Source of the DNA: Smallanthus sonchifolius
Taxonomy: Eukaryota; Streptophyta; Magnoliopsida; Asterales; Asteraceae
Direction of reading: 5' to 3'
NCBI GenBank assembly: GCA_023525975.1
Contig: CM042019.1
Span: 79,296,344 to 79,360,343 of the forward strand
Length of the DNA stretch: 64,000 bases
Part shown: positions 46,733 through 59,643 of the stretch, in pieces
Numbering within the stretch: the stretch's first letter is position 1
Layout of the letters: every line of letters starts with the position of its first letter
The notes under the pieces: generated by a model
What the model saw: the letters and a program-made list of their open reading frames with translations, nothing else
What the model was told of the DNA's origin: nothing
Database searches by the model: none
Translations under genes and position numbers: made by a program

Positions 46733-49270
46733 TGTAAGACCCCAAACCGGGCACCCTACAGTTGGTTCTCATCACTGGGTATTTACTTTAAAATACTCTT
46801 TTTATAGATCAAAACTACAGTGAAAGTCTTTCTAAAAACAACTCTCACTTTTATTAAACAACACCGTTTATAAATTTACCTCATGAACGCCTACACACCG
46901 ATCCGAGTAGCACCGCTCCCAAGCCAAGATACGTCGACTCCGAACTCCCCTGCAAAATAATCAAACGTACACACAAAGTCAGCTACGTTGAGTGAGTTCT
47001 AATAGTTTAATTTAAACAAAAGCCATCTTGTAACAATTAATATTTATCTTCGCACAGGACACCTCGGCCCTTAATAAAATAGTTTTACAATTTATCATCA
47101 TATAGATAACCCCTGTTGTCTTATGATATCCCAAGAGATTCACCACCCCAGAATCATCCTGCCATTATAACTCGGTAAGTCTCTCCGACATGGATCGAGC
47201 TTACTACTCTGATAACTCAAAATTTACCACACATATTAACCATACATTGGTTATCATAACTAACTTCTAAACACTAACTTAACCAACCCTAACCAAGAGT
47301 CTCACCAACCAACTGACACAACAGTTGTAACACAATGTCCTCATCCCGACACAACGGTCAATCAGACACTACACACCACATTAATATCATTTACTCACCA
47401 CATCAATAACATCTCATACACAATTATTATAACTCATCACTTGCATGCAATTTAACACATGTATAAGCACACAAACACATATCTCAACACTCCACCCTCG
47501 TCAGGGCGTTCGACACACCTCAAGCTCATCATTAACCTACTCAATATTGTCACCTTTGGTGACTTCCTGAAGGACTTCGTCCTTCACAATCCCGTTTGTC
47601 ATGTCACAAAGACGACGATGCAAACACACCCGTTTGCCGTGCCACAAGGACGACGATGCAAACACATAACAACATCACATTTCATTCACGTGACTCATTA
47701 ACTACACTTGCACCCCACACAAAGCACTAGGACAACACGTCCTATACGTAATCATAGGCGTTTAGCTTATATCCCGGTTCACGCCGGCTAACCCTTAACA
47801 CGACACCCATTAATAACTCTCAACTCTAGCTCACATAGTCCCATAAACACCTCATTGACCCTCCGACTCATTTATAAAGGTTTTAGTGCATAAACACATC
47901 GGGTTAGAACCCAAAATTCTTAACACGCTTAGTTCACAAAAACACGTTCTACAAGTATGTACGCTAGCCCCAAAACAGTAAAACAATTAAAAGTAGGGGA
48001 TTAGAAACTCACTAGTTATGATGAGTCTCAGTCCTTGCTATGCAACTCGTCCGTCTTCGCTCAGAACCCAAACCTATCAACGTATGATCCAAGGATCAAA
48101 TTATGCTCTAAACGTACGTCGAATAACGCATAAAAATATAAACCCTAGCGTCGTATCGCCAGCTCGAACTTTCTTTCCACGAAATCCTAGCCTTACGGGC
48201 TTACACAAGATGTTGCTATTGAACTGGATAGGACTTGTGTATCCGAACCCGAACCTTGTCTTGCAATATTAACCCATGCACGAATCGCCCTTGACCCGTT
48301 TAGAAACCAAATACCCGAATACCTGCAAACACGGGACCATGCAAACCCTAACCCCACGAGACATGCATACTCGAACCGAGTTCTCCCTACGTGCATACGA
48401 GCCATGCAAAAACTCTAACTCGACGCGAACCCACATCCAAACTCATCCATACATCACCCCCACACTACCACCGTCGCCGTGCTCCACCACCGTGGCCACC
48501 GTGTCATCCTCTGCTTCTCACCGGGCACCCCTAGCCGTACACCGCCGTGCTTCTCCGCCCCTATCTACTTTGTCGGGATCAACCCTAGCCTGTTTCCTCC
48601 TCCGCCATTCTCTGCTCCATGCCACCACCCCTCACCACTGCTGTCATCATCGTCGAGCTCCGCCGTGGGCTTCATCTTTCTCGTTGGGCAGCCCCAACCG
48701 GTCCGCCCTTACCCGCCCTACTTTAGTCGTACACCACCTTCACGCCTAGCGCGCTACCGGCCCAATTCCATAACACGCGACTACCACCAACATCGTCGAC
48801 CTTCACCTTGTCACCGCCACAATCAATCCCAGCCGAAGCACACCAAACCAAAATCCTCAATCGGGTTCCTATACAACACACGCCAACAAATAGAAAAATA
48901 TACGCACGAAGATTATATGGGGATTATCTTATCGAAGTGAGAGGCTACGCTGCCGAAAACCACTGCCGAACCTCCTCCTCGTCGCCGTCTCCCGTCTCCG
49001 GTTCTGCTGCTGCCGTCGCACGCCTAGGATCAAGAATGGCCCTAGGGGTTGCGTAAGTGTGGTTCTTATACCACAAGATGTTTCACTCGGGTCCCTGTGT
49101 TTCCTCCTTCACGCCTTTCGACCTCAAACTGTACATTAAACGACCAACCGGGTCTTACTCTTTGTATTAAATCAAGCTTCACATGAAAACCTTAAAAACC
49201 TCTCATTTAACAAAGAGTCGGGTCCCTTGCTAACTCATACCATTAACTTTTGGATTTTTGGGATGTTACA
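46733..49270 (-). repeat. 5' LTR of element E
   Basis: This 2,538-bp LTR reads TGTAACATCCCAAAAATCC to GGGTCTTACA on the minus strand. Motifs include a GAAGGAC/GTCCTTC hairpin near 47,568-47,584 and a CACC/CCAC-rich triplet tract at 48,440-48,800 that leaves long spurious frames open. Confidence 0.88.
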
Positions 49271-49675
49271 GTTATTTAACAACGTTCACCGAAGTCTTCA
49301 TGAGAATCCAATCGACCCGAAGCATGACCGGAGGCTAGACCGGAGCTTTCCCTGCTTAAGAACACCCAAAAAATCACCATTAGTAATGATAATCAACCCT
49401 TAAGGCCACCACCGAGTTAACACCTTAGACTTGGCCCAAAACGACATTTCCACTTTTTACCAGCGCAAATAAGCGGAATTTCATCGCAATTTGCGCCGGC
49501 TATATGTTTGCCCGACGCAACATGCTCTGATTTCAGCGCAGCATGCTCTGGCTGTAGATCAACATTGCCAAATTTCAGTTTTAAGGCCATTCCGACCCTC
49601 CCGACCGGACCCCCACTCGTTTTAAGCAACCAATAACATTTCATGAATTGTGTTAGACACCTAACAACCCTACCT

Positions 49676-49980
49676 TGTTTCCTTGTGAGGTTCTAAAGAC
49701 CTCAAACACCACAAACGACTATGTGAAGTTCACGACCTCAATAACCTTTCGTGTGAGGTTTTTAGACTTCAATACCATACAAAACGACTTGTGAAGTTCA
49801 TGACCTCAAATAACTACCATGTGAGGTTCTTAGACTTCAACTCCTCTATATGAGGTTCTAAAGACCTCAAACGCCACAACGCAACCTTGTGAAGTTCACG
49901 ATCTCAATTTACTTTCGTGTGAGGTTCTTAGACTTCAAGCAACAACGACATATGTGAGGTTCAAGACCTCAATTCCACCA
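49676..49980 (-). repeat. TGAGGTTC / GACCTCA repeats in the LTR of D
   Basis: About nine spaced units combine TGARGTTC with GACYTCA or GACTTCA, for example TGAGGT-TCTAAAG-ACCTCA near 49,685. Many are short imperfect inverted repeats. A regular array of the same motif lies in the interior of D at 52,051-52,216. Confidence 0.75.
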
Positions 49981-50863
49981 ATTGCATTTTACTTTGACTC
50001 TTACTACATATTAGTCACATTACACCAAATCACCATATTTACATAATAGTTTGACTAATACCACACTAAGTCAAATTACAACAATATATCACATCTAGTT
50101 TGAATATACACCACCTAAGTCATCTACACCAATATATCATTTCTAGTTTAACTTTACGCCACATAACTCAATTGCACCAATTTATTACCTTCTACTTTTT
50201 AATTTGACTATATACCACATAGTCATATAAACACATAATTGCAATTAAGATCACCCTATGATCCAAGCATGTGTTCATACTATCTCCTATATTAACCATA
50301 TTAAAACACCTCAATTGCAAAACCCCCAATTTTGACCTCAAGAACCCTAACTTTGAGATTCTTAAATTGGATTGTTTAAGGATGTTTTAACCATTCAATC
50401 AACATTAGACAAGCTAGGCTATAAGTAATGAACCATAATCCACCATCAATTCAACCTCTAATTTGATTTTCTCCAAAAACCACCAAGAACACCATTAATG
50501 GTGGATTCAAGGTTTGAAAGAGAACTTACATGCATTCTTGAAGAAGATGAACACCACCACTCATCTTGATTCTTCATGCAATTCACCAACTTCGATTTTC
50601 AGCCTTTCAATCTCTCTTCTCATTTTCACAAGACACACACACAATTTGTGTGTGTCTGTGTTTTTCTCCACCAAGACCAAAACCAAACTTGTTTAATTAC
50701 ACAATCAGTCCCTCAACTTTAAATTTGATCTCCTTCTTGCCATAAGTTAGTCAAAACCATATATTTGCAACATAACACCCCTAAACTTCCATTTAATTCA
50801 ATTCCACCACTTCAAATAATATAAAATATATTATTTTAATAAATCGAAAGTTGGTTCGTTACA

Positions 50864-53800
50864 AATCATCCCCTCTAATTTTGGATTTCGTCCCCGAAAC
50901 CCACCACCACATAAACAACTTAGGGCAGTTGTTTAACTTTCCTTCTCAACTCTCCCAATTTCAATTCCGCCTCACATTGTGAATTTAAGGGATAATACAT
51001 GGTTAATTCCTTATTGTACAAATAATTCACTCCACTATCTAAGATATTGACATGTTCTTCTACTTGATTCAAAACGGAAACCTCATTAACACCATGATAA
51101 GCAACAACAACTTCTCCCCCTAAACATTTTCGTGAATGCGCCACACGAAATGTATCATAGAGTTACTCGATTCCCTCGGGTAACTCTAACGGTAAGACAC
51201 TTACTAATCTAACATAAGGTTGAATGGTCCAACAAAACAGGGACTTAGCCTCCCATGTTTTTGAACTTGAAACATCGCCCTTTCAATGGGAAACCTTTAT
51301 AATGCCAAGTTTCCCACTTGAATTCCAACACACCTCCTCTCTAAACCCACCGGAGGATTTCTGTCAATCTTGAGTGAATTTTCAATCGCGCTCACTTACA
51401 AGATCTATTATACCAAGTCTTAAATCACACCATCGATTCTAAGTTCCCGGTTATCAGTATCACCCAACCAAATGGTTTTCGACACCGTTCACTATTTAGT
51501 AATTCAAACAATTGCATATGAATACTCAGTGATAGTTAAGAAGACACCATCTCCTAACCAATGACAATTAATCACCCGATTTCCTCCAAATCAACGAGTG
51601 GAACCGACATCTCAATTCGACCAAAAGGTAGGGTCACACCACGACGTGTCACACCCTTCCTTGAATTTTAGTTTTCCGACCACTCGAGATACAAGGTCTC
51701 AAGTATGTCATACCATTGGGATTTGAAGATCCCATCACCTACAAATAACATTCCCTTGAAGTTCAAGACTTCAACTCAACCACCAAATATTCACTCGCGT
51801 ATAAAGTCACCAGTTCTCTCCTCTGGTCTTCTCCTTTGGTTGCTACAATCAAACCCACAACCGTCTTAAGAGAATACACGATAATCCTTCCTCATTGCAT
51901 AAGGACATAACCGAGTCCAAATACATGAGGCACCAAGATAAACGACAAAGCATACAGTCTTTCCCAGTAAGGACACAACGACCGCCTTACTTAATCCTCT
52001 TTCACAATTTTGAAAGGCAAAGTCCCTAACTGCGACCCAAACACCAATTGTGAAGTTCAAGAACTTCAAACGCCAATTTGTGAGGTTTGGAGACTTCAAG
52101 CACCGTTTATGAAGTTCGAAGACTTCAAACACCAATTGTGAAGTTCAAGGACTTCAAATGCCAATTTGTGAAGTTTGGAGACTTCAAGCACCATGTGTGA
52201 AGTTCGAAGACTTCAAACACCATTTACTCCTTGATTACTTCAATCATTACAGCTTCAACATATACGTCATTAGAATTCACTGCCTCATTTAATAATGGAT
52301 TTCCACCAAAGCCAAAATGGGACCTAAAGAAAAGCCTCTCCTTTCAGGATGCGCATGAAGTTAATGAGCATAACGACCACGCTTCGAAGATAAAAACAAC
52401 TATCGACGATTTTACGACCACCCGCACTTGCATACATGGGCCTACACACCCTTCACATTGGTCCACATATCCGCGAAACTTCTAATAAGCTAGAAAGTTG
52501 CATCCGTAATTATTCATAATGGAAATAATACCATTCATGGGATATCACCTTCCTCTACTTTAACTTGTTAGAACTAAGACATTTAGTCACCTGATCAAAC
52601 CCGACAGAATGCACGTATACATTCTTCCATTCTTCTTTTCCTTAAGAGAACGGTTACACCCAAATAAGTGACATTCGGATATACTTCTTTACCACTGGAA
52701 CATCAAGTATTCCATTGCTCCGATTGGTATCAATGGCATAAGCCAGACATACACCAATTCATGCGCCACGTGTTTCACCGTCTCTAGGGGAGAACGGGTC
52801 GAGACATCACCTTTTAGTCATACACAGCATTGATACGGTTAATAAGTAACCACACAATTTCCTAGTACAATCGTCGGACTCCATTCCATGTGATTGTTTC
52901 ACCCACAATTTTTTATTATTAACTCATACATTGTCAACATTATGAAATCCGTGATAATGATCACCTTCGAATCCACCGATTCACATATAATCTCATCCAA
53001 AAAATATATACCAAAAGTCTTCAGTCCTGTCTTCGGTATTTAGAAAAGTTCGGCTCGACAGCCTTACAATTTCTATCTTCTCCCCCTTTACAATTGTTTG
53101 CTTTAACTCGGGACATTCACTTCGAATGTGTCTCGATGTAATCATAGTAGCACACATTAATAGGACTACAACAGTACATGTAGTAAGTGCAATCACTCTA
53201 CTTATGTATCTTCCTACACATATGGCAATAACAAGTATTGCCTCCCCAAAGGGATTTCTAGCTCGGCTAGAAAAATTGGCTTTCATGAAGCCACCAATCA
53301 ATTCCTCCTTACTTGTCTCCCGCGTTCGACCTCCTCTTTCAACATTCAATAATCAACTCCATCTGAGTTGTACCCCCACACACAAGAATCTGCTCTAGCG
53401 TCAACGGATAGCATCGAGAAAGTAGATCCATCCTCCTTCTTCCATGACTCCAAGATCCAAGCAAGACCACGACTAGTCATAAAACATGCTCGTAATCCTA
53501 TTAATTGCCTCCAATGTCCACTACATATGAAGGAACTCCTCAGTTAAAAGGCCCACCACAGCTTGCAGTCTTAGGTATTTCAAAGTCACCTCTTGAATTC
53601 CCCCAATGCATTACCTTCATAATTCTCGTCTTTCTTCTTACAAAGAACTTCCCACCAATTCCCGCCATGTCCCAGAGTCGATTCACCGCAGATAGTACTC
53701 CCTTCTCTGGGCCACCTTGGCTTAGTTCTAAGCCAATCTCCTTTTGGTGATGCATCGTCGATAAATCACTGGTTCAACCTCACCAATTTACGCCTTTGGT

Positions 53801-54628
53801 TTGTGCACCACAACTCCTTGTGAAAACAATGTTTCCTTCCTCCTAGATTCACTAATCATTGTTCCTCCCGTTCTATAAGCTTCATATGGTTCCTCTACAT
53901 GATCACCTCAATATGCTATATCTTCTTGAAAGAAGATTGGCACGACAAGATAGAAAGCTCTAGCCATCCTCCACTAGAATGTTGCTTCATAGTTCTCCCA
54001 GCCAATCCCATGCGTTTCCCCATCCCCGAGGTGATACACGCGTAGACTCTATCGTACATGAGTCCTTAGGATAACTCCCATCCATAAATTTCCATCTACT
54101 TACTCCTATCCTCGATAACCATTCCCTGACTATTTTGTTTAGGTTGTAGATGTTCTACCTACTTTTAGGCCTCTAATCATACCCATTAAGGCACTAACCC
54201 CCATTTATGTGTATATGTAACCACCGTACATAATCACCCATATACATACATAAAATATACACATATATATATATGCACCTTCACCTAATCCTTGTTAATG
54301 TTCATTATTACATGGTTATCATAAGGGCACTTACACATGTTATCTTACGAATCATACTGGCTAGTCATGATTAGTAACATAATATACATAATTGCATTTA
54401 TCATCTTCATACAACAAATCCCAAGACAAGTTTCGGCACACATAATTCACCTTGGACACCTCATATATCGACCAACGACATTTATCATTACTAACCTTTC
54501 GCCTTTAAGCTCCGTGCCTCGGTCAAGTCTTCAATGGATTCTCATTTCACCCACCACATCAAGAGCATTAGGTTTGAGTTTGGTGTCTCGCATACCAAAT
54601 CCATCAAACCAGTGCTCTGATATCAAAT
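50864..54628 (-). mobile_element. interior of element D, decayed
   Basis: The 3.8-kb interior has no open polymerase. At 52,993-53,349 a minus-strand frame with several Cys/His and ending near CPELKQ sits where Gag knuckles would lie, and around 53,140-53,240 another frame has spaced Cys and His residues. Gag origin is plausible but weak. The remaining stretches are noncoding. Confidence 0.45.
52051..52216 (-). repeat. six-unit 29-30 bp palindromic tandem array
   Basis: Units start at 52,051, 52,081, 52,110, 52,139, 52,169 and 52,198. Each has TGAAGT (or TGAGGT) and ACTTCA arms around about six bases, for example TGAAGTTCGAAGACTTCA. Confidence 0.88.
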
Positions 54629-54792
54629 TGTAACACCCAGATTTTTCAAACCAATTTAAACATTTTAAAACACGCGGTATTTAGGTCCCAGTTACTCCCA
54701 TTTATGAAACACATCAAGTTATTATCAAAATCAAACAACGACATATTTATACTTTCAACAACATTAGAAAACAAATTTTAAACAACTCCTCC
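54629..54792 (-). repeat. 5' LTR fragment of element D
   Basis: TGTAACACCCAGATTTTTC matches 43,239 onward until AACAACTCCTCC, then homology stops. The primer site TGATATCAGAGCAC lies immediately to its left. Confidence 0.82.
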
Positions 54793-56534
54793 ATATGAAG
54801 CATTACTCTATCCTACTCGAACTTGTCGGGAAGGTATTCATTCAGATGGAACGCTAAGTATACGACCTTTACATTCTTATTTTTATACAGAATCTCCTTC
54901 TAGTCTTTCTTTCAAGCATACTTGTCAGGGTTTTATATTTCACATCTTCAATTTGTTGTATCCATTCTTCTTTCATACCACTGGATGGTCTTAGGGATTG
55001 GCATCCCCTCGTGACCTAATAATATACATTCTATAACCTCTCGTGACCGTTAGAATTTTCCGTAGGTGATTCTTTTAAAATCGCGTTCATAGTTTTCGTT
55101 GCGAGTATACGACACATGCTGTGACACCCGTTCATTCCTTTCCTTTCCGGTTTCATTGGGTCCATTAACGGCTTTCCAATTCTAACAACCCTTGGGTTAT
55201 TGATTAGACTTAGCCATAGTAGAGCGTTCTTTGAGTCGTCTTGAATTTCTTCTTAGTACTAATGCCTTACTTCACGTTGTTGATCAAAACTTGTTCTTCA
55301 CATTCGTTCTGAACAAACAATCCTTGGGTTGGATCTGGTTTCATTTGGTTTAGCCTGCACACCCTAATTAACATCGCGGTTCCCGTTACTTGTTGTTGGT
55401 ATCTTTATCTTCTCATTTCAGGAGAAACTCATATTAGTTGTCTGCTATCGTCTTCTACATGGAAAGATGCCATTTATGCATTCGTGCACTCATATATTCT
55501 TTAGACATACACTTGTGTGGTTATCTCCTTCATACTCATGCATACTTCGACAGTATACCGATTTCATTCATCCTCACGCGTTGGTGCTAAGCGTAGTCTA
55601 CACTAGCTCCTTGGCATTCTTCATATGTATGCTCGTCTGTCTTGGGGAAAATCTGAAGTTTCATTCCTCCTCATCTGTCCCGTGGCTCGTACTTGCTGAC
55701 ATCATTCACCTTTGTAAGGTACACTATCTTTGACATCGTTACTATTACTAATGATGTTCATCAATCTCTTTAAATCGTTACTCGGGTGACTAACATCTCA
55801 TAGTCATAGTTGAGTAATTGGGTCAACTCTGATACGTAAGCATTAATCAACACCATATAATTTTCTATCATGCACGCGCACCTGTAAATTTACAATTCCG
55901 CGGATCCAATAGTAATTGCCAATTTACCTTACTCGAGCATTCCAGTTCCTCTTATAACATTTCATAATACTCGCGTCTCTTCAAAGTTGAGATTTTGTTT
56001 TGGTATTCTCCTCGACACCTCTTACCACTCCCGCGCTAAGTCCACACAACATATGACAATCGGAACACACTCGTATGGTCACATGCACACTACCTTCCGG
56101 TTCCGCATGAACACTTGCCTCTTTATTGTAAACTTGGTGGGTGCGCATCCTACCATGTCATTCGGTACGACCCCCCACCACGCCTTATGCCTATTCTACC
56201 CTCCATTTCGTTCTATAAGAGAAGGATCTAATGTAATCATGCTAGTTGACAAATAGAATTCAACAAGTATTGTAAGATGTTAATGTACACTGGCTATCTG
56301 CAATTAACCATAACACTACCTTTCGATCTCTATTTGACCACCTTCATGATTCCATCAGAACACATGTCCTAATCTATTACTTTCTAAGGCATACTACATA
56401 CACATACTCTACTTTTCATACCTGATGCTATGGCTCAAGTTACCCGTTCTGGCATCCGCTCTTGGTCCCATTCACAGTTTAAGTTAAGACAGTGGAGTCT
56501 CCAAATCTCTCAAACTATTGCTATGATACCAACT
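54793..56534 (-). mobile_element. interior remnant of gypsy-like element F
   Basis: Noncoding sequence lies between the broken LTR of D and the primer site (TGGTATCATAGC, about 56,520-56,531) of element F. No protein is recognised. Confidence 0.45.
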
Positions 56535-57390
56535 TGTAAGGCCCCAAAACTGGGAGGCCTCACGCATTGGATTTACTCATTCACAACTAGTTCTTAAACT
56601 TGAATATAAAATAACGCGGCGGAAAACTTTCATTTAATCATAACAGTAACATTGTCAAACATGCGAAAGCCTAACATTGTCTAAACATAACATAACGTAA
56701 TCAAAACAAAACGGGACACCAGACTTCATAGATCAATAGGGTAACTATTCATCGCTTTCCAAGCATCACCGTCCATCGTCCATACATGTCTTTAACCTGA
56801 ATGTGCATACTAAAAGTCAGCTACGGTGGTGACTTCTAGCTTTACATAAAATCTTAACAGAAACATTTTGCTAAAAATATAACATACATTTATGTAACAA
56901 AAGCGTACGTAAAACATGCAATAACATAACGTAACATCATCACATAAGTCGCCATGAACCGAATCTGTGCCTTCTCGTAAACGTCAGTTCCATTCATCGC
57001 ATTCAGACGGAGGAACCTAAGGCTCGTTACCTCTAGGCCATCCATCACCTAGGTCTCCTAAGGCTCGTTACCTCTAGGAAGACCAATCAATACCTTAGGC
57101 ACTGTTCCCTCATGGGGAATAGTACCTTCCATCGGGATCCCGGTATTCCCATGGGTGACCGTCGTCACCCCATACTCAACCAGTTGTACAACCGTTAGCC
57201 TGCCACAAAGGCCCCGTAAAGGTAAGGCCCATACATACATACTTACCCTAACTCCCGTAGGAACTCGTGGCAGATTCATTCATTCGTGACTATCATAAAA
57301 TCTTCACCTGTTTTTAGTTAAAGCATTCGTACGTTTTAGTAAACAATATTTCATTCGTAAACCTTTCATAAATTTCGTTTGGCAAAAAAT

Positions 57391-57512
57391 TTCGTAAACA
57401 TCATCCTTCGTAAACATCATTTCGTAAACATCGTTTCATAAACATCATTTCGTAAACATCGTTTCATAAACATCATTTCATAATCATCGTTTCATAAACA
57501 TCGTTTCGTAAG
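57391..57512 (-). repeat. 14-bp tandem repeat, TTCRTAAACATCRT
   Basis: About eight to nine units of TTCGTAAACATCAT / TTCATAAACATCGT alternate within the LTR of F. Confidence 0.9.
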
Positions 57513-57689
57513 TATGCACACTAGCCCAAAAATATAATTTAAAACATTAAAAGATGGGCTCTAGAACTCACCTGACATACTAGCCTCAATTGATCTCTAC
57601 AACTCAAATTATGTCACTCACAATCTAGATAAATCATTCGTATAAGTTAAGGTAACTAACCTAACCGACACCGGGCGTTTCTATCTTTA

Positions 57690-57890
57690 GGGTTTCGCGA
57701 ACTTGGGCAAGTTCGCCACTCATGGCTTAGCCGAACATGGTAAGTTCGCTACTTAGGTTTAGCGAACATAAGGCTAAGTTCTCTACTTTGACTTAGGCGA
57801 ACTTATGGTAAGTTCGCCTCCTCTACATTAGACAAACAAGCTAAGTTCGCCATCCTTGCTTCTGACGAACATGCTAAGTTCACCTGAACT
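57690..57890 (-). repeat. GCGAAC / GTTCGC inverted-repeat cluster
   Basis: Six or so spaced units contain CGAAC and AAGTTCGC. The best is a perfect 10-bp stem, GGCGAACTTA (57,796-57,805) with TAAGTTCGCC (57,809-57,818) and a three-base loop. Confidence 0.85.
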
Positions 57891-59643
57891 GGTTCTTTTC
57901 CCCAAACAACCCAAACCGTAATGAGGACGTCTAGGTAGAATATGCTTCTTTAATTCTAACGAAAATCACGCAGAGTCCCGTTTGTTTTTGTATAAAACCG
58001 ACAATTTAAATTGTCCATTTCCATCCCAAATCAATCAACAATAATTCATACAATCGAACTTTAGCAACTAGCATCGATACAATGTACCCAAAACGTTTTA
58101 ATGAGCGATAATTATTAAAAATACATAATTATATGTCGTTAATTATTTGTCAAAAGAGATCTCTACGCGTCCTCCTCAAATACGGTATTTATAATCCAAG
58201 CCAATATTAATATTTAACATTCTACGGGTTATAAGGATTATACCTTCTTGAACACGGTTCCAAGATCACGAACCCGTAATGTATCTGAACTTTGACACGA
58301 ACCGCTCCTTTGACTAAGCCCGTAACTAGACCGAACGGACTCCGAATCGGGTGATTCGAAAGCCCACAGTCTCGTCTCACTTGACGGTTACATTCTCAAG
58401 CAATACCTTCATCTTCTATACGATGCAAACACCACCATGGTTAACCACCATTTGTACCACCACTTTTAACCACCGTGAGCCACCACATTACTGCCATGTA
58501 GCTCATACGACCACCACCAACTCACTGTCATAGGACTACCGTCAATATCACCACCGTTTACCTCCGTGAACCACCACAGAACTAACACCATGAACCATCC
58601 CCTCCGACCACCGCTGTCACCATCACCATGCTCAGGTAAACCACCATTAACCATCGTTTGTACCACCACATTTAACTACCACTAACCGCCATCAACAACC
58701 AAGAATCACCATGAAACTCACCATTCCAGTCGTCACCACCGTAACGGCCACCATCGTCTCCACTGTTTGCCTCACCCGACCACCGCTACTACGACCGCCA
58801 TACTAACTGCTACTTCATGAAACCATCCCGTTGCCACCACAAAGCTGCTCCAAACACCATCACCATGTGGCTTTCTCAATGTCACCACCGTTCATCGCCA
58901 TCACGCTTTATTATGAGCTTCCTACCCGAGTCATCACCAACATCGTTAACCACAGTCTAACTCCACCATCATCATTATCCCTACGCCAACCACTCTTACC
59001 ATGAGCCACTACTCACCACCCTATTTCCACCATGAAACCCATGCCTCTGCTGTTCACAACCATCAACACCATATCACCACCACTTTCAAACTCCTACAAC
59101 CACCACCATCAGGTCCGTGAAACCCGCACAGTACCGTGAACAACCACCACCACTTTCATCTCCTCCACCGAGCTGCCTACCACCAGCTTGCTAGCCGTCA
59201 CGACATGAAGCACCCTATTATCAGTATCCGCCACCACCGTGAGGGTCACCAGCGCTATCCCTCTCTCTCCCGATCCCGACCAACCTATACCGTCAAGGTC
59301 GCCATGGTGATGTTACAGGAACTATGGACGAATTTAGGGTTTAGGGGAAGTGAGGTGTGGTTTGGAAGAAGTGATCGATGGTGGTGTTCTAATTGCAACT
59401 GATGAAGAAGGAAAACGTGAAATGTGGCGGCTGTAATAACATAAATTGATGATTAGGTTTTTATTTTATTTTTAAACATTTTCCTTTTTACCCCCTCTAC
59501 TTTGCCATAATGACACTTTTAGGTTCAAGTTACATGTTGTTGAAGTGTAGTTACTCCCCATATCCCATTCTTTCGTCCTTTTAACAACTATAGTCCAAAA
59601 CGTGAGCTTACTTTTAATTAGTAGAGAAATTTGGGATGTTACA

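Larger units (their letters stand above)
43412..49270 (-). mobile_element. gypsy-like element E inserted in the LTR of D, TSD GTTAT
   Basis: The unit is flanked by perfect GTTAT duplications (43,407-43,411 and 49,271-49,275). The right LTR is complete (46,733-49,270). The left LTR is shortened to about 1.6 kb (43,412 to about 45,015), having lost its interior-proximal end together with most of the interior. The interior left is about 1.7 kb and has one possible gag fragment. Confidence 0.85.
43239..54792 (-). mobile_element. gypsy-like element D, decayed, carrying nested element E
   Basis: Its 3' LTR is 43,239-43,411 plus 49,276-50,863 (start TGTAACGAACC on the minus strand, preceded by the purine tract AGAGGGGATGATT). 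The interior is 50,864-54,628. The 5' LTR, starting at 54,629, survives only to 54,792. The LTR pieces at 43,239 and 54,629 match for about 160 bp. The primer site reads TGATATCAGAGCAC, an iMet type with one change. No polymerase is recognisable, so the lineage is uncertain. Confidence 0.75.
56535..59643 (-). repeat. 5' LTR of gypsy-like element F
   Basis: This 3,109-bp LTR reads TGTAACATCCCAAATTTC to GGGGCCTTACA on the minus strand, related in its ends to the LTR of E. A primer site follows on the left. No second LTR is present. The part at 58,430-59,260 is dominated by CCACCA-type triplets. The right flank enters a copia gag fragment. Confidence 0.85.

Noticed and set aside
48276..49056. 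Overlapping plus-strand frames of 82-157 codons rich in Ser, Pro and His
   Set aside because: They arise from the triplet-rich tract of the E LTR, are open in more than one frame and show no codon structure.
50920..51144. Minus-strand frame ending KLGELRRKVKQLP as a pol C-terminus
   Set aside because: It lies in a plausible place, but there is no domain match and no upstream pol.
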